Source: Ferrimonas pelagia (GTDB lineage Bacteria > Pseudomonadota > Gammaproteobacteria > Enterobacterales > Shewanellaceae). From it: a stretch of 64,000 nucleotides of DNA. This document shows positions 43,621 to 52,495 of this stretch, piece by piece. Location of the stretch: the NCBI RefSeq assembly GCF_039543565.1, contig NZ_BAABJZ010000006.1, forward strand, positions 1-64,000, given 5' to 3'. Position 1 is the first letter of the stretch; each line of letters opens with the position of its first letter. Position numbers and translations under genes: made by a program. Under the pieces are notes generated by a model, which did not search any database, was not told the origin of the DNA, and saw only the letters and a list, made by a program, of their open reading frames with translations.

Positions 43621-45297
43621 TCATGATGCCACAATCGATGTTGTTGCCATAGCCCGTTCGCTCAATGGCACAATATGGAGCTTGTCATCAACGACTGAGA
43701 GCCGACTGGGTCCCCGCTCATGTTGATTGGTGTATTTGATCCCCCCCAGTTCAATGTTGACTCTGGGAAGCAACGCAAGCCGGATATGAAGCGGCGCGTT
43801 TTTCTGGTTTTCGGCGATCTGTTGAGCGTAGTGTTCTTGCTGTTGCTGACTCACCTGCAGTTGCTGTTCGCATTGAGTGATGGCGCACTGGAGTTTTGCC
43901 TTGATGGGGGCGTTTTTTGAGCTATAGTGCTGATTTAACTTGAGTATTAGGCGTTGATGCTGGGCTTGTCGATCGGTAAGGGTGTGCTGGGCCTGTTCCA
44001 GCTGCCGTTTGATGGCGGTGATTGATTGGCCTAACTTGATCTGGGTCTCGGCGCCGGAGCGTGCGCCCAGTGTTACCACAAATAAGCCCTTGTTTGCCTG
44101 TGTTAAGCCCCCGATCAGGTCGCCCTTATTGCTGTGTTCGGCCCCGATATGGATCTGATCTTCGCTGTGCAGATGGCTATGCAGGCATTGATGCGCGATG
44201 TGGATTGAACGTTTCGCCTTCAGCTGGGCATATTGGCAGTATCTCAGGTGAATATCGCCATCGGCGATTAACTGGCAGGTGAGGTTACCGTCAGGGCGCT
44301 GACGGCCGAGCGCCCCTTGATTAATGGTGATATCGCCCCCGGCCTTTAGGCGACCTCCTTCCACAAGGCCATAGACGGTGATATCGCCACCAGCGCTGAC
44401 TTGCATGCCTTCGGTTACGCTCCCGGTGATCAAGACGGAGCCTTCATAGCGGATATGGCCGCTGCGGGTGTCGACCTGAGCCAATGTCATCAAAGGCTCG
44501 ACGGACATACCGTGTTCGGTTGCGGTCGGCTGGCCGGTTTGGCTGGCGATCAGTAGGTCGGGATCGTCGACTGACAGTTCGGTGCCGTTACCAGGACGCA
44601 ATGGCAGATCTTGACCCGGTTGCGCCAGTAACACTTTGCCGTGGAGATCATATCCGTTCTGACCTGCGCTCGCCGGTTGCTTGCGCATCAGATGCTGGCC
44701 TTGATGAACAATGATCGGTTCACCCAGATCTCGCAGATCGACGCGTGAGTCATCTTTGCTTTGGGGCTGGAGCAGTCGCTCATGCGCTAATGGCACCAAT
44801 CGTTGGTGCTGTGCATCGTTGCCATCGATGGGGGCTTGTCCGCGGGCGATGAGAGGGCGGGCTGGAGCGGCGGGAGGAGGTAGAAAGAGTTGGGCGATAT
44901 TGCTGCGGATCAGTCCATGACGGATATTCATTGCCTGCAACTGGCGCAATAGATCGGCTAGCTGAGCGGGGCGTCCGCCTTTGGGGGCGATCAGCTGCGC
45001 ATGCAATTGCATCTGGTCGTCACTGAGTGTGAGCTGGCATTGCCCGTCTTGGGCTTCGGCTAACGTCAGTCGGTAAGGCTCATGCGACTTGGCATTGTTG
45101 CGCTGCTGGAGTGTCGACAGTGCGGCCGTCCACTGCTCGGTCAGCGGCATGAGATCGGCGTAGTTGCTGTCGGCCAACAATTTCGCCAGTGCTGCCTCAT
45201 CGAGCGAGTGGTGTTCGGCAGGCGTTAAGTCGATATAGAGTTGGCGCGTGGTTGCGTCCCAGAACAACAGCTCCGTGTCGGTGGGGGTTCCTGACAT
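43621..45297 (-). CDS. FapA (DUF342) domain protein
   Basis: A 558-aa cytoplasmic protein. The N-terminal 180 residues are not recognised. A FapA/DUF342 beta-helix follows (about 190-420), with repeated Gly-Asp-Ile/Val turns such as 'GSVTEGMQVSAGGDITVYGLVEGGRLKAGGDITI' (about 297-330); then a coiled coil rich in Gln and Leu (about 425-500). Related proteins act in flagellar placement or polar localisation in Vibrio and relatives, but no flagellar gene is near here. No partner other than the SieB-like gene. Confidence 0.85.
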   Translation of the reverse strand: MSGTPTDTELLFWDATTRQLYIDLTPAEHHSLDEAALAKLLADSNYADLMPLTEQWTAALSTLQQRNNAKSHEPYRLTLAEAQDGQCQLTLSDDQMQLHAQLIAPKGGRPAQLADLLRQLQAMNIRHGLIRSNIAQLFLPPPAAPARPLIARGQAPIDGNDAQHQRLVPLAHERLLQPQSKDDSRVDLRDLGEPIIVHQGQHLMRKQPASAGQNGYDLHGKVLLAQPGQDLPLRPGNGTELSVDDPDLLIASQTGQPTATEHGMSVEPLMTLAQVDTRSGHIRYEGSVLITGSVTEGMQVSAGGDITVYGLVEGGRLKAGGDITINQGALGRQRPDGNLTCQLIADGDIHLRYCQYAQLKAKRSIHIAHQCLHSHLHSEDQIHIGAEHSNKGDLIGGLTQANKGLFVVTLGARSGAETQIKLGQSITAIKRQLEQAQHTLTDRQAQHQRLILKLNQHYSSKNAPIKAKLQCAITQCEQQLQVSQQQQEHYAQQIAENQKNAPLHIRLALLPRVNIELGGIKYTNQHERGPSRLSVVDDKLHIVPLSERAMATTSIVAS

Positions 45298-45361
45298 ATA
45301 TGCGTTTTATTGTGGCCAGTGTTCGGCCAGTATAACGAGAAGAGCGGGGATAAAGATACAG

Positions 45362-45392
45362 AAAACCCCCGGCTCGTGAGAGCCAGGGGTTT
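45362..45392 (-). terminator. Terminator of the tRNA-Leu array
   Basis: On the minus strand AACCCCT-GGCTC pairs with GAGCC-GGGGGTT and is followed by TTTTC. It lies 7 bp beyond the last tRNA. Confidence 0.8.
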
Positions 45393-45399
45393 CAAAATC

Positions 45400-45486
45400 T
45401 GGTGCAGATGGGGAGACTTGAACTCCCACGTTCTTGCGAACACTAGCACCTGAAGCTAGCGCGTCTACCAATTCCGCCACATCTGC
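45400..45486 (-). tRNA. tRNA-Leu (CAG), copy 1
   Basis: An 87-nt class II tRNA with a GCAGATG/CATCTGC acceptor stem, the anticodon loop with CAG, a long variable arm with GTTCTTGCGAAC, TTCAAGT T-loop, and encoded CCA. Last in transcription order in a four-gene array. Confidence 0.97.
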
Positions 45487-45491
45487 AAATG

Positions 45492-45578
45492 TGGTGCACG
45501 AGGGGAGACTTGAACTCCCACGTCCTAACGGACACTAGCACCTGAAGCTAGCGCGTCTACCAATTCCGCCACTCGTGC
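45492..45578 (-). tRNA. tRNA-Leu (CAG), copy 2
   Basis: An 87-nt Leu tRNA, CAG anticodon, encoded CCA. The acceptor stem is GCACGAG/CTCGTGC, which differs from the other three copies; the variable arm has GTCCTAACGGAC, shared with copy 3. Confidence 0.97.
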
Positions 45579-45610
45579 AAAAATCTGTTGTATACCACCA
45601 TGAAAAATCA

Positions 45611-45697
45611 TGGTGCAGATGGGGAGACTTGAACTCCCACGTCCTAACGGACACTAGCACCTGAAGCTAGCGCGTCTACCAATTCCGCCACATCTGC
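45611..45697 (-). tRNA. tRNA-Leu (CAG), copy 3
   Basis: An 87-nt Leu tRNA, CAG anticodon, encoded CCA. Acceptor stem as in copies 1 and 4, variable arm as in copy 2, giving a mosaic that suggests gene conversion in the array. Confidence 0.97.
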
Positions 45698-45721
45698 TTG
45701 GTATTACATTGTATTCAACGA

Positions 45722-45808
45722 TGGTGCAGATGGGGAGACTTGAACTCCCACGTTCTTGCGAACACTAGCACCTGAAGCTAGCGCGTCTACCAATTCCGCC
45801 ACATCTGC
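45722..45808 (-). tRNA. tRNA-Leu (CAG), copy 4
   Basis: An 87-nt Leu tRNA, CAG anticodon, encoded CCA, apparently identical to copy 1. First in transcription order. CUG is a very frequent Leu codon in the neighbouring genes, which fits a high gene dose. Confidence 0.97.
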
Positions 45809-45882
45809 ATGTTTGCGTTCATCGTTGGTACGGGGGCGCATTATAGGGAGATTCTCCGATCGGTCAACACCCAAAGTGGCAT

Positions 45883-46917
45883 TTATTTTCTGTCTGCGTA
45901 GATTTTGAACTTATTGTCTTGGCCAATGATGTTCACACGGCCGAAAGCGTGATTTAAGTCGTCCCCATAGGGCAGATGTTGGTTGGCCACGATGATCAAC
46001 TGTCCGCCTGGCTTAAGCTGCTTTACCGCGTCTCGAATGAACTGGCGTGCGGTGTCAAAGGTCTGATCGAACCCTTGATGAAACGGCGGATTAGAAACGA
46101 TCAGATCAAACTGGCCTGTAACTGCTGAGAGTCCATCGGATGCGAGGACCGCAGCATTAACGCCGGCTTTGTTGGCGCTTCGCTGACTTGCTGCGAGCGC
46201 CATGGCGTTGATATCGACCATCAGTAGATCGATGCTGGGGTTTCGCTTGGCCAGGAAAGCGCCGATGATCCCATCACCGCAACCGAAGTCCAAGACTCGA
46301 CCCTGCGGGATCTTAGGAAGGTGTTCGAGTAGCAGCTTGGTGCCTTGATCGAGCGTGCCGTGGCCAAATACACCAGGAAGAGAGGAGAGGATCAGTTCAC
46401 CATCCGGGGTCGGAACCGTGTGGTTCAACCACCAGTCGTCCAGGTTCCACGGTTTTTGCGCTCGATTGATGCCGTGCAGCATCTGGCAGTGGGCGCCCGA
46501 TGCCACCTTGCTGATATTGTCGCACCAAGGCGCGGCCGTTTTGGCGGCAGAGCGGATCCCCCCTTTATTATCACCAACCCAAAGAATGGGCCCATCCGCC
46601 GGCATGACCGACGCGGCTAATGCGGTGAAATAGGCCAGGTGCTCTCGCGCCTTGGGTAGGCGGATCAGGGCAACGTCAAGGGCCGGTAATGTTACGTTCG
46701 CCAGATCGGCGGCAAAGTGTACGGTGACATTATCGGGCAGTGAATGACTGAGCCGCTGGTAGTGCATCAGGTCCGTCGTCAGTGCGGTGACGCTGGCACA
46801 AACACAAGCCAGCTCCTGTAACAGCAGATCAGCGTCCGGGTTGAGCAGCAGTAGATGGCAATCGGTGAAGAGATCGGTGTTTTTCATCACCAAGCGGCTT
46901 GGATTAGTTAAGGTCAT
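45883..46917 (-). CDS. rsmC: 16S rRNA m2G1207 methyltransferase
   Basis: Methylates G1207 of 16S rRNA. The 344-aa protein has an N-terminal degenerate methyltransferase-like domain and a C-terminal active one (about 165-344) with 'VLDFGCGDGIIGAFLAKRNP' (SAM motif I) and the catalytic 'SNPPFHQGF'. Start ATG 46917. The tRNA-Leu array lies downstream on the same strand, 75 bp away. Confidence 0.93.
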   Translation of the reverse strand: MTLTNPSRLVMKNTDLFTDCHLLLLNPDADLLLQELACVCASVTALTTDLMHYQRLSHSLPDNVTVHFAADLANVTLPALDVALIRLPKAREHLAYFTALAASVMPADGPILWVGDNKGGIRSAAKTAAPWCDNISKVASGAHCQMLHGINRAQKPWNLDDWWLNHTVPTPDGELILSSLPGVFGHGTLDQGTKLLLEHLPKIPQGRVLDFGCGDGIIGAFLAKRNPSIDLLMVDINAMALAASQRSANKAGVNAAVLASDGLSAVTGQFDLIVSNPPFHQGFDQTFDTARQFIRDAVKQLKPGGQLIIVANQHLPYGDDLNHAFGRVNIIGQDNKFKIYADRK

Positions 46918-47015
46918 AGGTGGCCATAAGCGAATGTACTTTGGCGCTAATTATACGTGGAAGCGGAGAGAATTGACCTACACTTAACGCGACGCTTTGC
47001 CTTTGGAGAGCACGG

Positions 47016-47206
47016 ATGCGGTTCAAGCAGGGAAGATCTCGGTGTTGGTGTGCTTGGCTTGCCTCTTACAAGGGGGATGTAGAGCGTGCGAGCCATCAGC
47101 CACGCAGGAGCGACTCTGCTCCGATCTCCTATCGACCTTTCAATTACTTCGAGTTGAATGCACCTGTCAACAGGGCCAGTCGGTCACCCTTAGACTGTGG
47201 CCGTAG
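47016..47206 (+). pseudogene. Small lipoprotein gene, apparently frameshifted
   Basis: ATG 47016 has an ideal ribosome site (TTTGGAG, seven bases away) and starts Met-Arg-Phe-Lys-Gln-Gly, but its own frame soon loses protein character. A one-base shift near 47030-47035 joins it to the frame that encodes 'KISVLVCLACLLQGGC', a hydrophobic signal and lipobox, then about 40 residues with several Cys and 'SVTLRLWP' before TAG 47204-47206. I infer a lipoprotein of about 63 aa disrupted by an indel or sequencing error. It would be the first gene of the barrel/c-di-GMP operon. Confidence 0.4.
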
Positions 47207-47275
47207 CCGCGTGGCGCTGTGGGACATCAATACCGGATGTGGGGGCAGGGGCCTAGGGAGAGGAAGGGGGCTAAC

Positions 47276-48430
47276 ATGAGACGATGGACTGGCCTCGCAC
47301 TCTTTATGTTTCTAGCGGCACCGACGTTGGCAAAGCTGGATGGCACTGTCTATTTGTCGCAGGGACTAACTTATAACGATGGTGGTCACCTGTTTGCCCA
47401 GCCCGGTGATATGAGTTTTCGTTTTCATGAAGCTTCCATTAATGCGAACTGGCGGGTCAGCAGTCAATGGCGCTTGGCGGGTCAGATGCTCTATCGTCAA
47501 GCTGGGAATATTGCCGATAGTAATACCGATATCGACTATCTATTTGCCGAATATCGATTCCCGGTTTGGTCTGGCAATGTGGCCGCTGCGGCAGGGCGTA
47601 ATAAGATGGATATGGGTTTTTATAATGCCTCCCGTGACAGTTTATTTAGTCGGCCCAGCATTTTACTGCCTCAATCCATTTATCAGGAGTTTGGGCGTGA
47701 TGCGGCGCTGCGCAATGATGGCCTCAAGTTTAGTGGCGCGCATTTTATTGGCGAGCAAAGCCTGAGCTGGAATGCTACCTACGGCTTGATGGCACTGAAT
47801 GACAGCTTTGCCGATATCTTTCTTGGTTTTCATCAAGGTGTTGAGTTTGATGATACGGAAAGTCTGTTATTGACACTAGGATGGGAGTACCGCACCTGGC
47901 TTCAGTTGAAGGCCTCTTATATAGATACTGGCTTCAGCGTTGATGATCCACGGCCGATGCGCGATGCTACCTATGACATTGAGCGCTGGATAGTCGGGCT
48001 GCGCGGCGAATATCAGCGTTGGCAGTGGAGTGCTGAATATGGCGAGATGCAGGTCGACGGGGAGTTGACCGAAGTGGGTTTTCCATTTGAGAACACCTCC
48101 CAGGGCGGATATGTTCAAACTCGATATTACCTATTGGACCAACTTAGTGTGTTGGCTCGTTATGATCTTTACTGGGGAAACAAGGATGATAAAGGCGGAG
48201 ATCGCTTTGAGCCACGTGGTGAGCCTAATTGGCAAGCTTGGAGCCGGGCGTCGAGTCTGGGATTAAGTTGGCAATTTTTCGATGATTGGCAGCTATCGGC
48301 TGAGTGGCACCGGATGGATGGTACGGCGGTCTATCCGGGGTCAATGGCGAATTTATCTGGGCAGGAACGGATCAGTAATCTGTATATGCTGCAGTTAGCC
48401 TATCGCTGGAACTGGGCGCTGTTTCATTGA
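47276..48430 (+). CDS. Outer-membrane beta-barrel protein (porin-like), paralogue 1
   Basis: A 384-aa protein with a signal peptide (cleavage near Ala 19, 'APTLAK'). It is made of many amphipathic strands and contains the family hallmark 'GFYNASRDSLFSRPSILLPQSIYQE' region (about 116-140). Ends in a short tail after 'AYRWNW'. The protein is clearly paralogous to the one at 48880: same 'YLSQ..YNDG', 'GR.K.D.GFY', 'RPxILLPQSIY' and 'LQLAYxWxW' elements. Start ATG 47276 follows GGAAGGGGG; the frame opens earlier but without a site. First intact gene of a four-gene operon ending in a GGDEF-EAL protein. Confidence 0.8.
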   Translation: MRRWTGLALFMFLAAPTLAKLDGTVYLSQGLTYNDGGHLFAQPGDMSFRFHEASINANWRVSSQWRLAGQMLYRQAGNIADSNTDIDYLFAEYRFPVWSGNVAAAAGRNKMDMGFYNASRDSLFSRPSILLPQSIYQEFGRDAALRNDGLKFSGAHFIGEQSLSWNATYGLMALNDSFADIFLGFHQGVEFDDTESLLLTLGWEYRTWLQLKASYIDTGFSVDDPRPMRDATYDIERWIVGLRGEYQRWQWSAEYGEMQVDGELTEVGFPFENTSQGGYVQTRYYLLDQLSVLARYDLYWGNKDDKGGDRFEPRGEPNWQAWSRASSLGLSWQFFDDWQLSAEWHRMDGTAVYPGSMANLSGQERISNLYMLQLAYRWNWALFH

Positions 48431-48461
48431 TCCGTGATAGCAGGGAGGAGAGGGATTAAGG

Positions 48462-48902
48462 ATGATAAAAGCCATTAAGCAATGGGTCACTGCCGTCGGA
48501 CTGCTGGTACTGTCGGCGGTTAGCGTCGCTGAATCGGAAGAGCGGACGGCGCAGATCATCGTGCAGGATGCTGTTTCGGTCGAGCAGTTAAAGCGAACCG
48601 ATCTGCGGGCGATCTTTACAATGAAAAAGCAGTTTTGGCCGGATGGTACAGCGATCACCGTATTTGTATTGCCACCTCGTGATCCCGTGCATGTCCAATT
48701 TTGCCGTGATGCGTTGAAGCTGCTGCCGTTTCAGTTGAATCGAGAATGGGATCGACTGGTATTTTCTGGCACTGGGGAGCGGCCACAAGTTGTGAGCTCC
48801 GCTGCGCAGATGTTGGAACTGGTACAGACGACACCCGGAGCGATAGGCTACTTGCCAGCATCGGTAAATGCTAAGGGGTATGACATTGCGATCATTAAGT
48901 AA
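48462..48902 (+). CDS. One-lobe PstS-like periplasmic binding protein
   Basis: A 146-aa protein with a signal peptide (to about Ala 24). The pattern 'LKRTDLRAIFTMKKQFWPDGTAITVFVLPPRDPVHVQFCRDALKL' (about 43-87) and 'GAIGYLPASV' (about 126-135) match a single lobe of phosphate-type PBP domains. It is half the size of a true PstS and has no transporter genes beside it, so it is likely a sensor or ligand presenter and not a transport component. Overlaps the next barrel gene by 23 bp. Confidence 0.75.
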   Translation: MIKAIKQWVTAVGLLVLSAVSVAESEERTAQIIVQDAVSVEQLKRTDLRAIFTMKKQFWPDGTAITVFVLPPRDPVHVQFCRDALKLLPFQLNREWDRLVFSGTGERPQVVSSAAQMLELVQTTPGAIGYLPASVNAKGYDIAIIK

Positions 48903-50031
48903 TATTGCATTGCTGATCGCATTGGGAGGGAGTTTTCCTCTCTCTGCGAGCCTACATGGTAGCCTGTATCTATCCCAGTCCGCTGTTTACAACGATGGAT
49001 CCGATTTTTTGACCGGAAGCGACAGCACCAGCTATCAGTTGCAGGAAGCGTTGGCGAATGCGTCTTGGCGCTTTCATCCCCAGTGGCGACTGCAGGGGCA
49101 GGCTATCTATCGACGAATGGGTAATTTGACCGAAGACGAGACACTAGGGATCGATTATTTAAATTTAGAATATCGAGCGCCTCTGGCGAACGGCACTGTG
49201 AGTGCAGAATTGGGTCGCTTTAAGAGCGACGGCGGTTTCTATTCTAGTGGTCGAGATTCGGCTTTTTCACGACCCACAATATTATTGCCCCAGTCCATTT
49301 ACCCTGAAGGCTTAAGGGATGCATCCCTGCGATTGGATGGACTTCGGCTGAAGGGCAATCATGGCCTTGGGGAGCAACCTCTGTCCTGGTCCCTGTCTTA
49401 CGGTGAGTCGGATCTTGGTGATGATTTTTCCCGTCAGCTCTATGGCACCGACACGCAAGATATTGACAGTGACTACACTTTTATCGCCCGACTGGGCTGG
49501 GTGCCGGCGGAAAGTTGGGAGCTCAGTGCTTCATATCAGCGCAGCCGAACGGATACCACGGGGATCGCGCCATTCGGGCCACCGGTGGTGACGACAAGCT
49601 CCTCTAAAGTAACGGCGTGGCTAGCCGGAGCTCGTTATATGAATGCGAGGTGGGAGTGGGTGGCTGAGGCGCAGCGCTATACCACCGACAACGCCAGGGG
49701 AGAGCAAACGGCCATTGGCGGCTATCTGCAAGGGGGTTATCTGATCCGTGACAGCCTGTCGGCAAAGCTGCGATACGACATCTATTATTCAGATAAAGAG
49801 GATCGTGATGGTGACCGCTTTGTGGAGCGAGGCAGGGAACCGTGGCGGGCGTGGGGTAAGGATCTAACCGCCGCGCTGTCTTGGCAATGGAATTCGCAAT
49901 GGCAAGTGAGTGTGGAGTGGCATTTGGTTGAAGGAACGGCTTGGGTAACGCCTTTGATCTCATCGTCGTCGTTGGGTGAAGAACACTGGCAACTTTGGAT
50001 GTTGCAATTGGCCTATCAGTGGCGGTGGTGA
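48880..50031 (+). CDS. Outer-membrane beta-barrel protein (porin-like), paralogue 2
   Basis: A 383-aa paralogue of the 47276 product, with a signal peptide (to about Ala 24) and the hallmark 'GFYSSGRDSAFSRPTILLPQSIYPE' region (about 117-141); ends 'LQLAYQWRW'. ATG 48880 lies within the end of the binding-protein gene, next to AAGGGG; ATG 48868 is also in frame. The stop is 4 bp before the GGDEF-EAL start. Confidence 0.8.
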   Translation: MTLRSLSNIALLIALGGSFPLSASLHGSLYLSQSAVYNDGSDFLTGSDSTSYQLQEALANASWRFHPQWRLQGQAIYRRMGNLTEDETLGIDYLNLEYRAPLANGTVSAELGRFKSDGGFYSSGRDSAFSRPTILLPQSIYPEGLRDASLRLDGLRLKGNHGLGEQPLSWSLSYGESDLGDDFSRQLYGTDTQDIDSDYTFIARLGWVPAESWELSASYQRSRTDTTGIAPFGPPVVTTSSSKVTAWLAGARYMNARWEWVAEAQRYTTDNARGEQTAIGGYLQGGYLIRDSLSAKLRYDIYYSDKEDRDGDRFVERGREPWRAWGKDLTAALSWQWNSQWQVSVEWHLVEGTAWVTPLISSSSLGEEHWQLWMLQLAYQWRW

Positions 50032-50035
50032 TTCG

Positions 50036-52495
50036 ATGAAGTCAAAGCGGTTACATTACTTTTTGAGTTTGCGCTGGAAGTTTATTCTGGCGTTGGTGTC
50101 GATGCTGTTGTTGGTCAGTGTTGTCATCGGCCTGCTTGGGGTGCATCGATTCGGCCAGCAGTTGGATAATGTTGTTGAGCAGCAACACGATTATTTGTGG
50201 CGCGATTATCACGTCCGGCTTCGTTCAGAAGAGAAGCGTTTGACCGCCTTTAGCCAAGAGATGCTGCTGATGATGGGGGATGACAGTCATCAGCTGGAGC
50301 TGGGCCGAATGGATCGCATGCTGGATGACAGCTGGGCGGATTTTGAGCTTTATTGGGGGCTTAAGTCATTACAGGTCTTTAATGATGCGCTTGATATGCT
50401 GTTGGTTTACGGCAATGGGGGAATTACCGCAGACGGCTGGTTACAGGAAAGCTTTCGCACCGGGGAGCCGATCAATCGCGTGCGGTGCAGTGAACAGTGT
50501 TTTATCGATGTGGCGGTGCCCGTGCTGGTTGACGATGAGATCAATTCGCTGGTGTTTACCACGGGTTTTGAAGAGGTTCTGGCGCAACTGACGGAGAATC
50601 ACCAGGTTGAGGTGGCGATGTTGGGGCAGGAGATCGCTGGTAGCCACAGCCCTTGGCAGCGCCCGTTTTTAAGCTTAACCAATCGCGGGGAAAACATGCA
50701 TCGGTTGGGCGAGGCCTCCGCGTTGGTTGGGCTATCGGAGCTGCTGGAGTCGCCGGGACAGCTGGAGTTAGGCCAAGAGGATTGGGTTTTTTTCAGTTGG
50801 ATCGTGGCGGACACGGGTGAGCGGATCTTGCTGTTCAGAAACATCAACGATCTGGTGAGCAGTGAAGAGGCGTTTGTCAGTGATCTCATGGGTATCCTAT
50901 TGTTGGCGATGATGCTGGCGGGGGCTCTGGGGATCGCGCTGTTTTGGCGACCGCTGGCGCGCATACGACGTTTGGGTCAATCCCTGCCTCTCTTGGCACA
51001 AAGCCGATTTGATGATCTGCGTGAACGCTTACAGCGGGATCGGGGCCGTTTTCGCGATGAGTTGGTGCAGCTTGAATCGACCACCTTGGATGTGGCCAAT
51101 CAGCTAGAGCGATTGGAAAGCGATGTTGATCGTTATACCAATGAGCTGCAGCGCATGGCCATGATGGATGCCCTGACGGGCTTGCCGAATCGGGCCATGT
51201 TTCATCACGAGCTGGCCAAGTCGCTCGGGAGTATAGGGCGGACGGACGAGCAGATCGCCTTGCTGTTCCTCGATCTGGATGAATTTAAGCGGGTCAATGA
51301 CACGCTGGGTCACGATGTGGGCGATGAGCTGCTCAAAACCGTGGCCAATCGATTACAAAAAAGCGTGCGCAGCATGGACACCGTATGTCGTCTTGGCGGC
51401 GATGAGTTTACCGTGATCGTACGTGGGTTGGAGTCTGAGTCAGATATTCACCGGATCATTCATCAGATCTTTACCACGTTGCAGCAGCCGCTGCAGTTGG
51501 GGCGACATACCCTGATCATCACCACCAGTATTGGGGTGGTGTTCTGTGATAATCCCATGGCAAGACCCGAGGAGCTGCTCAAGCGTGCCGATCTGGCGAT
51601 GTATCAAGCCAAGCAGGCCGGACGCAGTAACTATCGAGTCTTTAACGAGCAGATGCTGGAAAGTGCTTCACGTAAGTTAATGTTGGAGCAGGATATCCGT
51701 ACGGCGCTGAACGAGCGACAACTCTATCTGGCGATGCAGCCGATCTTGGATCTCGCCCAAAATCGCGTGGTGGGATTTGAGGGCCTGGTTCGTTGGCAAC
51801 ACCCGACTCGGGGTTTGGTGATGCCTGGGGAGTTTATCAAGGAGATCGAAGGCAGTGAGCAGAGTATCGAGCTGGCTCACTATGTTATCGAGATGGCGTT
51901 TGAGATGCTTGGCCGCTTCAGTCGCAAGCTGGAGAGCGATCAATTCTATGTGTCCGTTAACCTGTCACCCAGCCAGTATCTTCAGACTGAGTTGGTGGCA
52001 TTTTTGCAGTTGCAGTTGGAGAAGCATCAGGTTGATCCACGTCGGATCGTACTCGAACTGACGGAAGAGGTTCTGATCAAGAATTTGGATAAGGCGATGC
52101 ATATTATGCATCAACTCAAATCCATGGGGATTAAGATCGCCATTGACGACTTCGGAACCGGCTACTCTTCGCTGAGCTATCTCAAGCAACTGCCCTTTGA
52201 CCTGCTTAAGGTGGATCGCGGTTTCGTTTCCGATCTCGATAACTCGGATGTGGATCGTAACATCGTCACCAGTGTTATCGAGCTGGCGCATAATTTGAAA
52301 CGGACAGTGATTGCGGAAGGGGTGGAGAGCCACGATCAGCGCCAATTCCTGTTGCAAGCCAAGTGTGATTGCGTCCAGGGGTTCCTCTATTCAGCCGCAT
52401 TGGATGAGCAGCGGATCATGGCGCTGCTGGAGCGATTAGGTCCCGATCTTGAGTGGCATGATGAGGAACGTTTGCTGGGACGTCAGGCGCGTTAG
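50036..52495 (+). CDS. Membrane-bound GGDEF-EAL c-di-GMP enzyme with periplasmic sensor
   Basis: An 819-aa inner-membrane protein: helix 1 at about 13-36, a periplasmic domain of about 240 residues with Cys pair at about 150-155, helix 2 at about 284-305, a HAMP-like linker and coiled coil (about 310-375), GGDEF domain (motif 'RLGGDEFTVI' at about 452-461, intact), and EAL domain. The EAL motif itself reads Glu-Gly-Leu (582-584), but Glu, 'VNLSPSQY', 'LELTEE', 'DDFGTGYSSL' and 'AEGVES' are retained, so phosphodiesterase activity is still possible. The sensor may respond to the upstream binding protein and barrels. The stop overlaps the converging gene by 4 bp. Confidence 0.9.
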   Translation: MKSKRLHYFLSLRWKFILALVSMLLLVSVVIGLLGVHRFGQQLDNVVEQQHDYLWRDYHVRLRSEEKRLTAFSQEMLLMMGDDSHQLELGRMDRMLDDSWADFELYWGLKSLQVFNDALDMLLVYGNGGITADGWLQESFRTGEPINRVRCSEQCFIDVAVPVLVDDEINSLVFTTGFEEVLAQLTENHQVEVAMLGQEIAGSHSPWQRPFLSLTNRGENMHRLGEASALVGLSELLESPGQLELGQEDWVFFSWIVADTGERILLFRNINDLVSSEEAFVSDLMGILLLAMMLAGALGIALFWRPLARIRRLGQSLPLLAQSRFDDLRERLQRDRGRFRDELVQLESTTLDVANQLERLESDVDRYTNELQRMAMMDALTGLPNRAMFHHELAKSLGSIGRTDEQIALLFLDLDEFKRVNDTLGHDVGDELLKTVANRLQKSVRSMDTVCRLGGDEFTVIVRGLESESDIHRIIHQIFTTLQQPLQLGRHTLIITTSIGVVFCDNPMARPEELLKRADLAMYQAKQAGRSNYRVFNEQMLESASRKLMLEQDIRTALNERQLYLAMQPILDLAQNRVVGFEGLVRWQHPTRGLVMPGEFIKEIEGSEQSIELAHYVIEMAFEMLGRFSRKLESDQFYVSVNLSPSQYLQTELVAFLQLQLEKHQVDPRRIVLELTEEVLIKNLDKAMHIMHQLKSMGIKIAIDDFGTGYSSLSYLKQLPFDLLKVDRGFVSDLDNSDVDRNIVTSVIELAHNLKRTVIAEGVESHDQRQFLLQAKCDCVQGFLYSAALDEQRIMALLERLGPDLEWHDEERLLGRQAR

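Noticed and set aside
45400..45808. Integration site of a genomic island at the tRNA-Leu array
   Set aside because: No integrase gene or displaced 3' tRNA fragment is found next to the array; the flanking genes rsmC and FapA-like look native.
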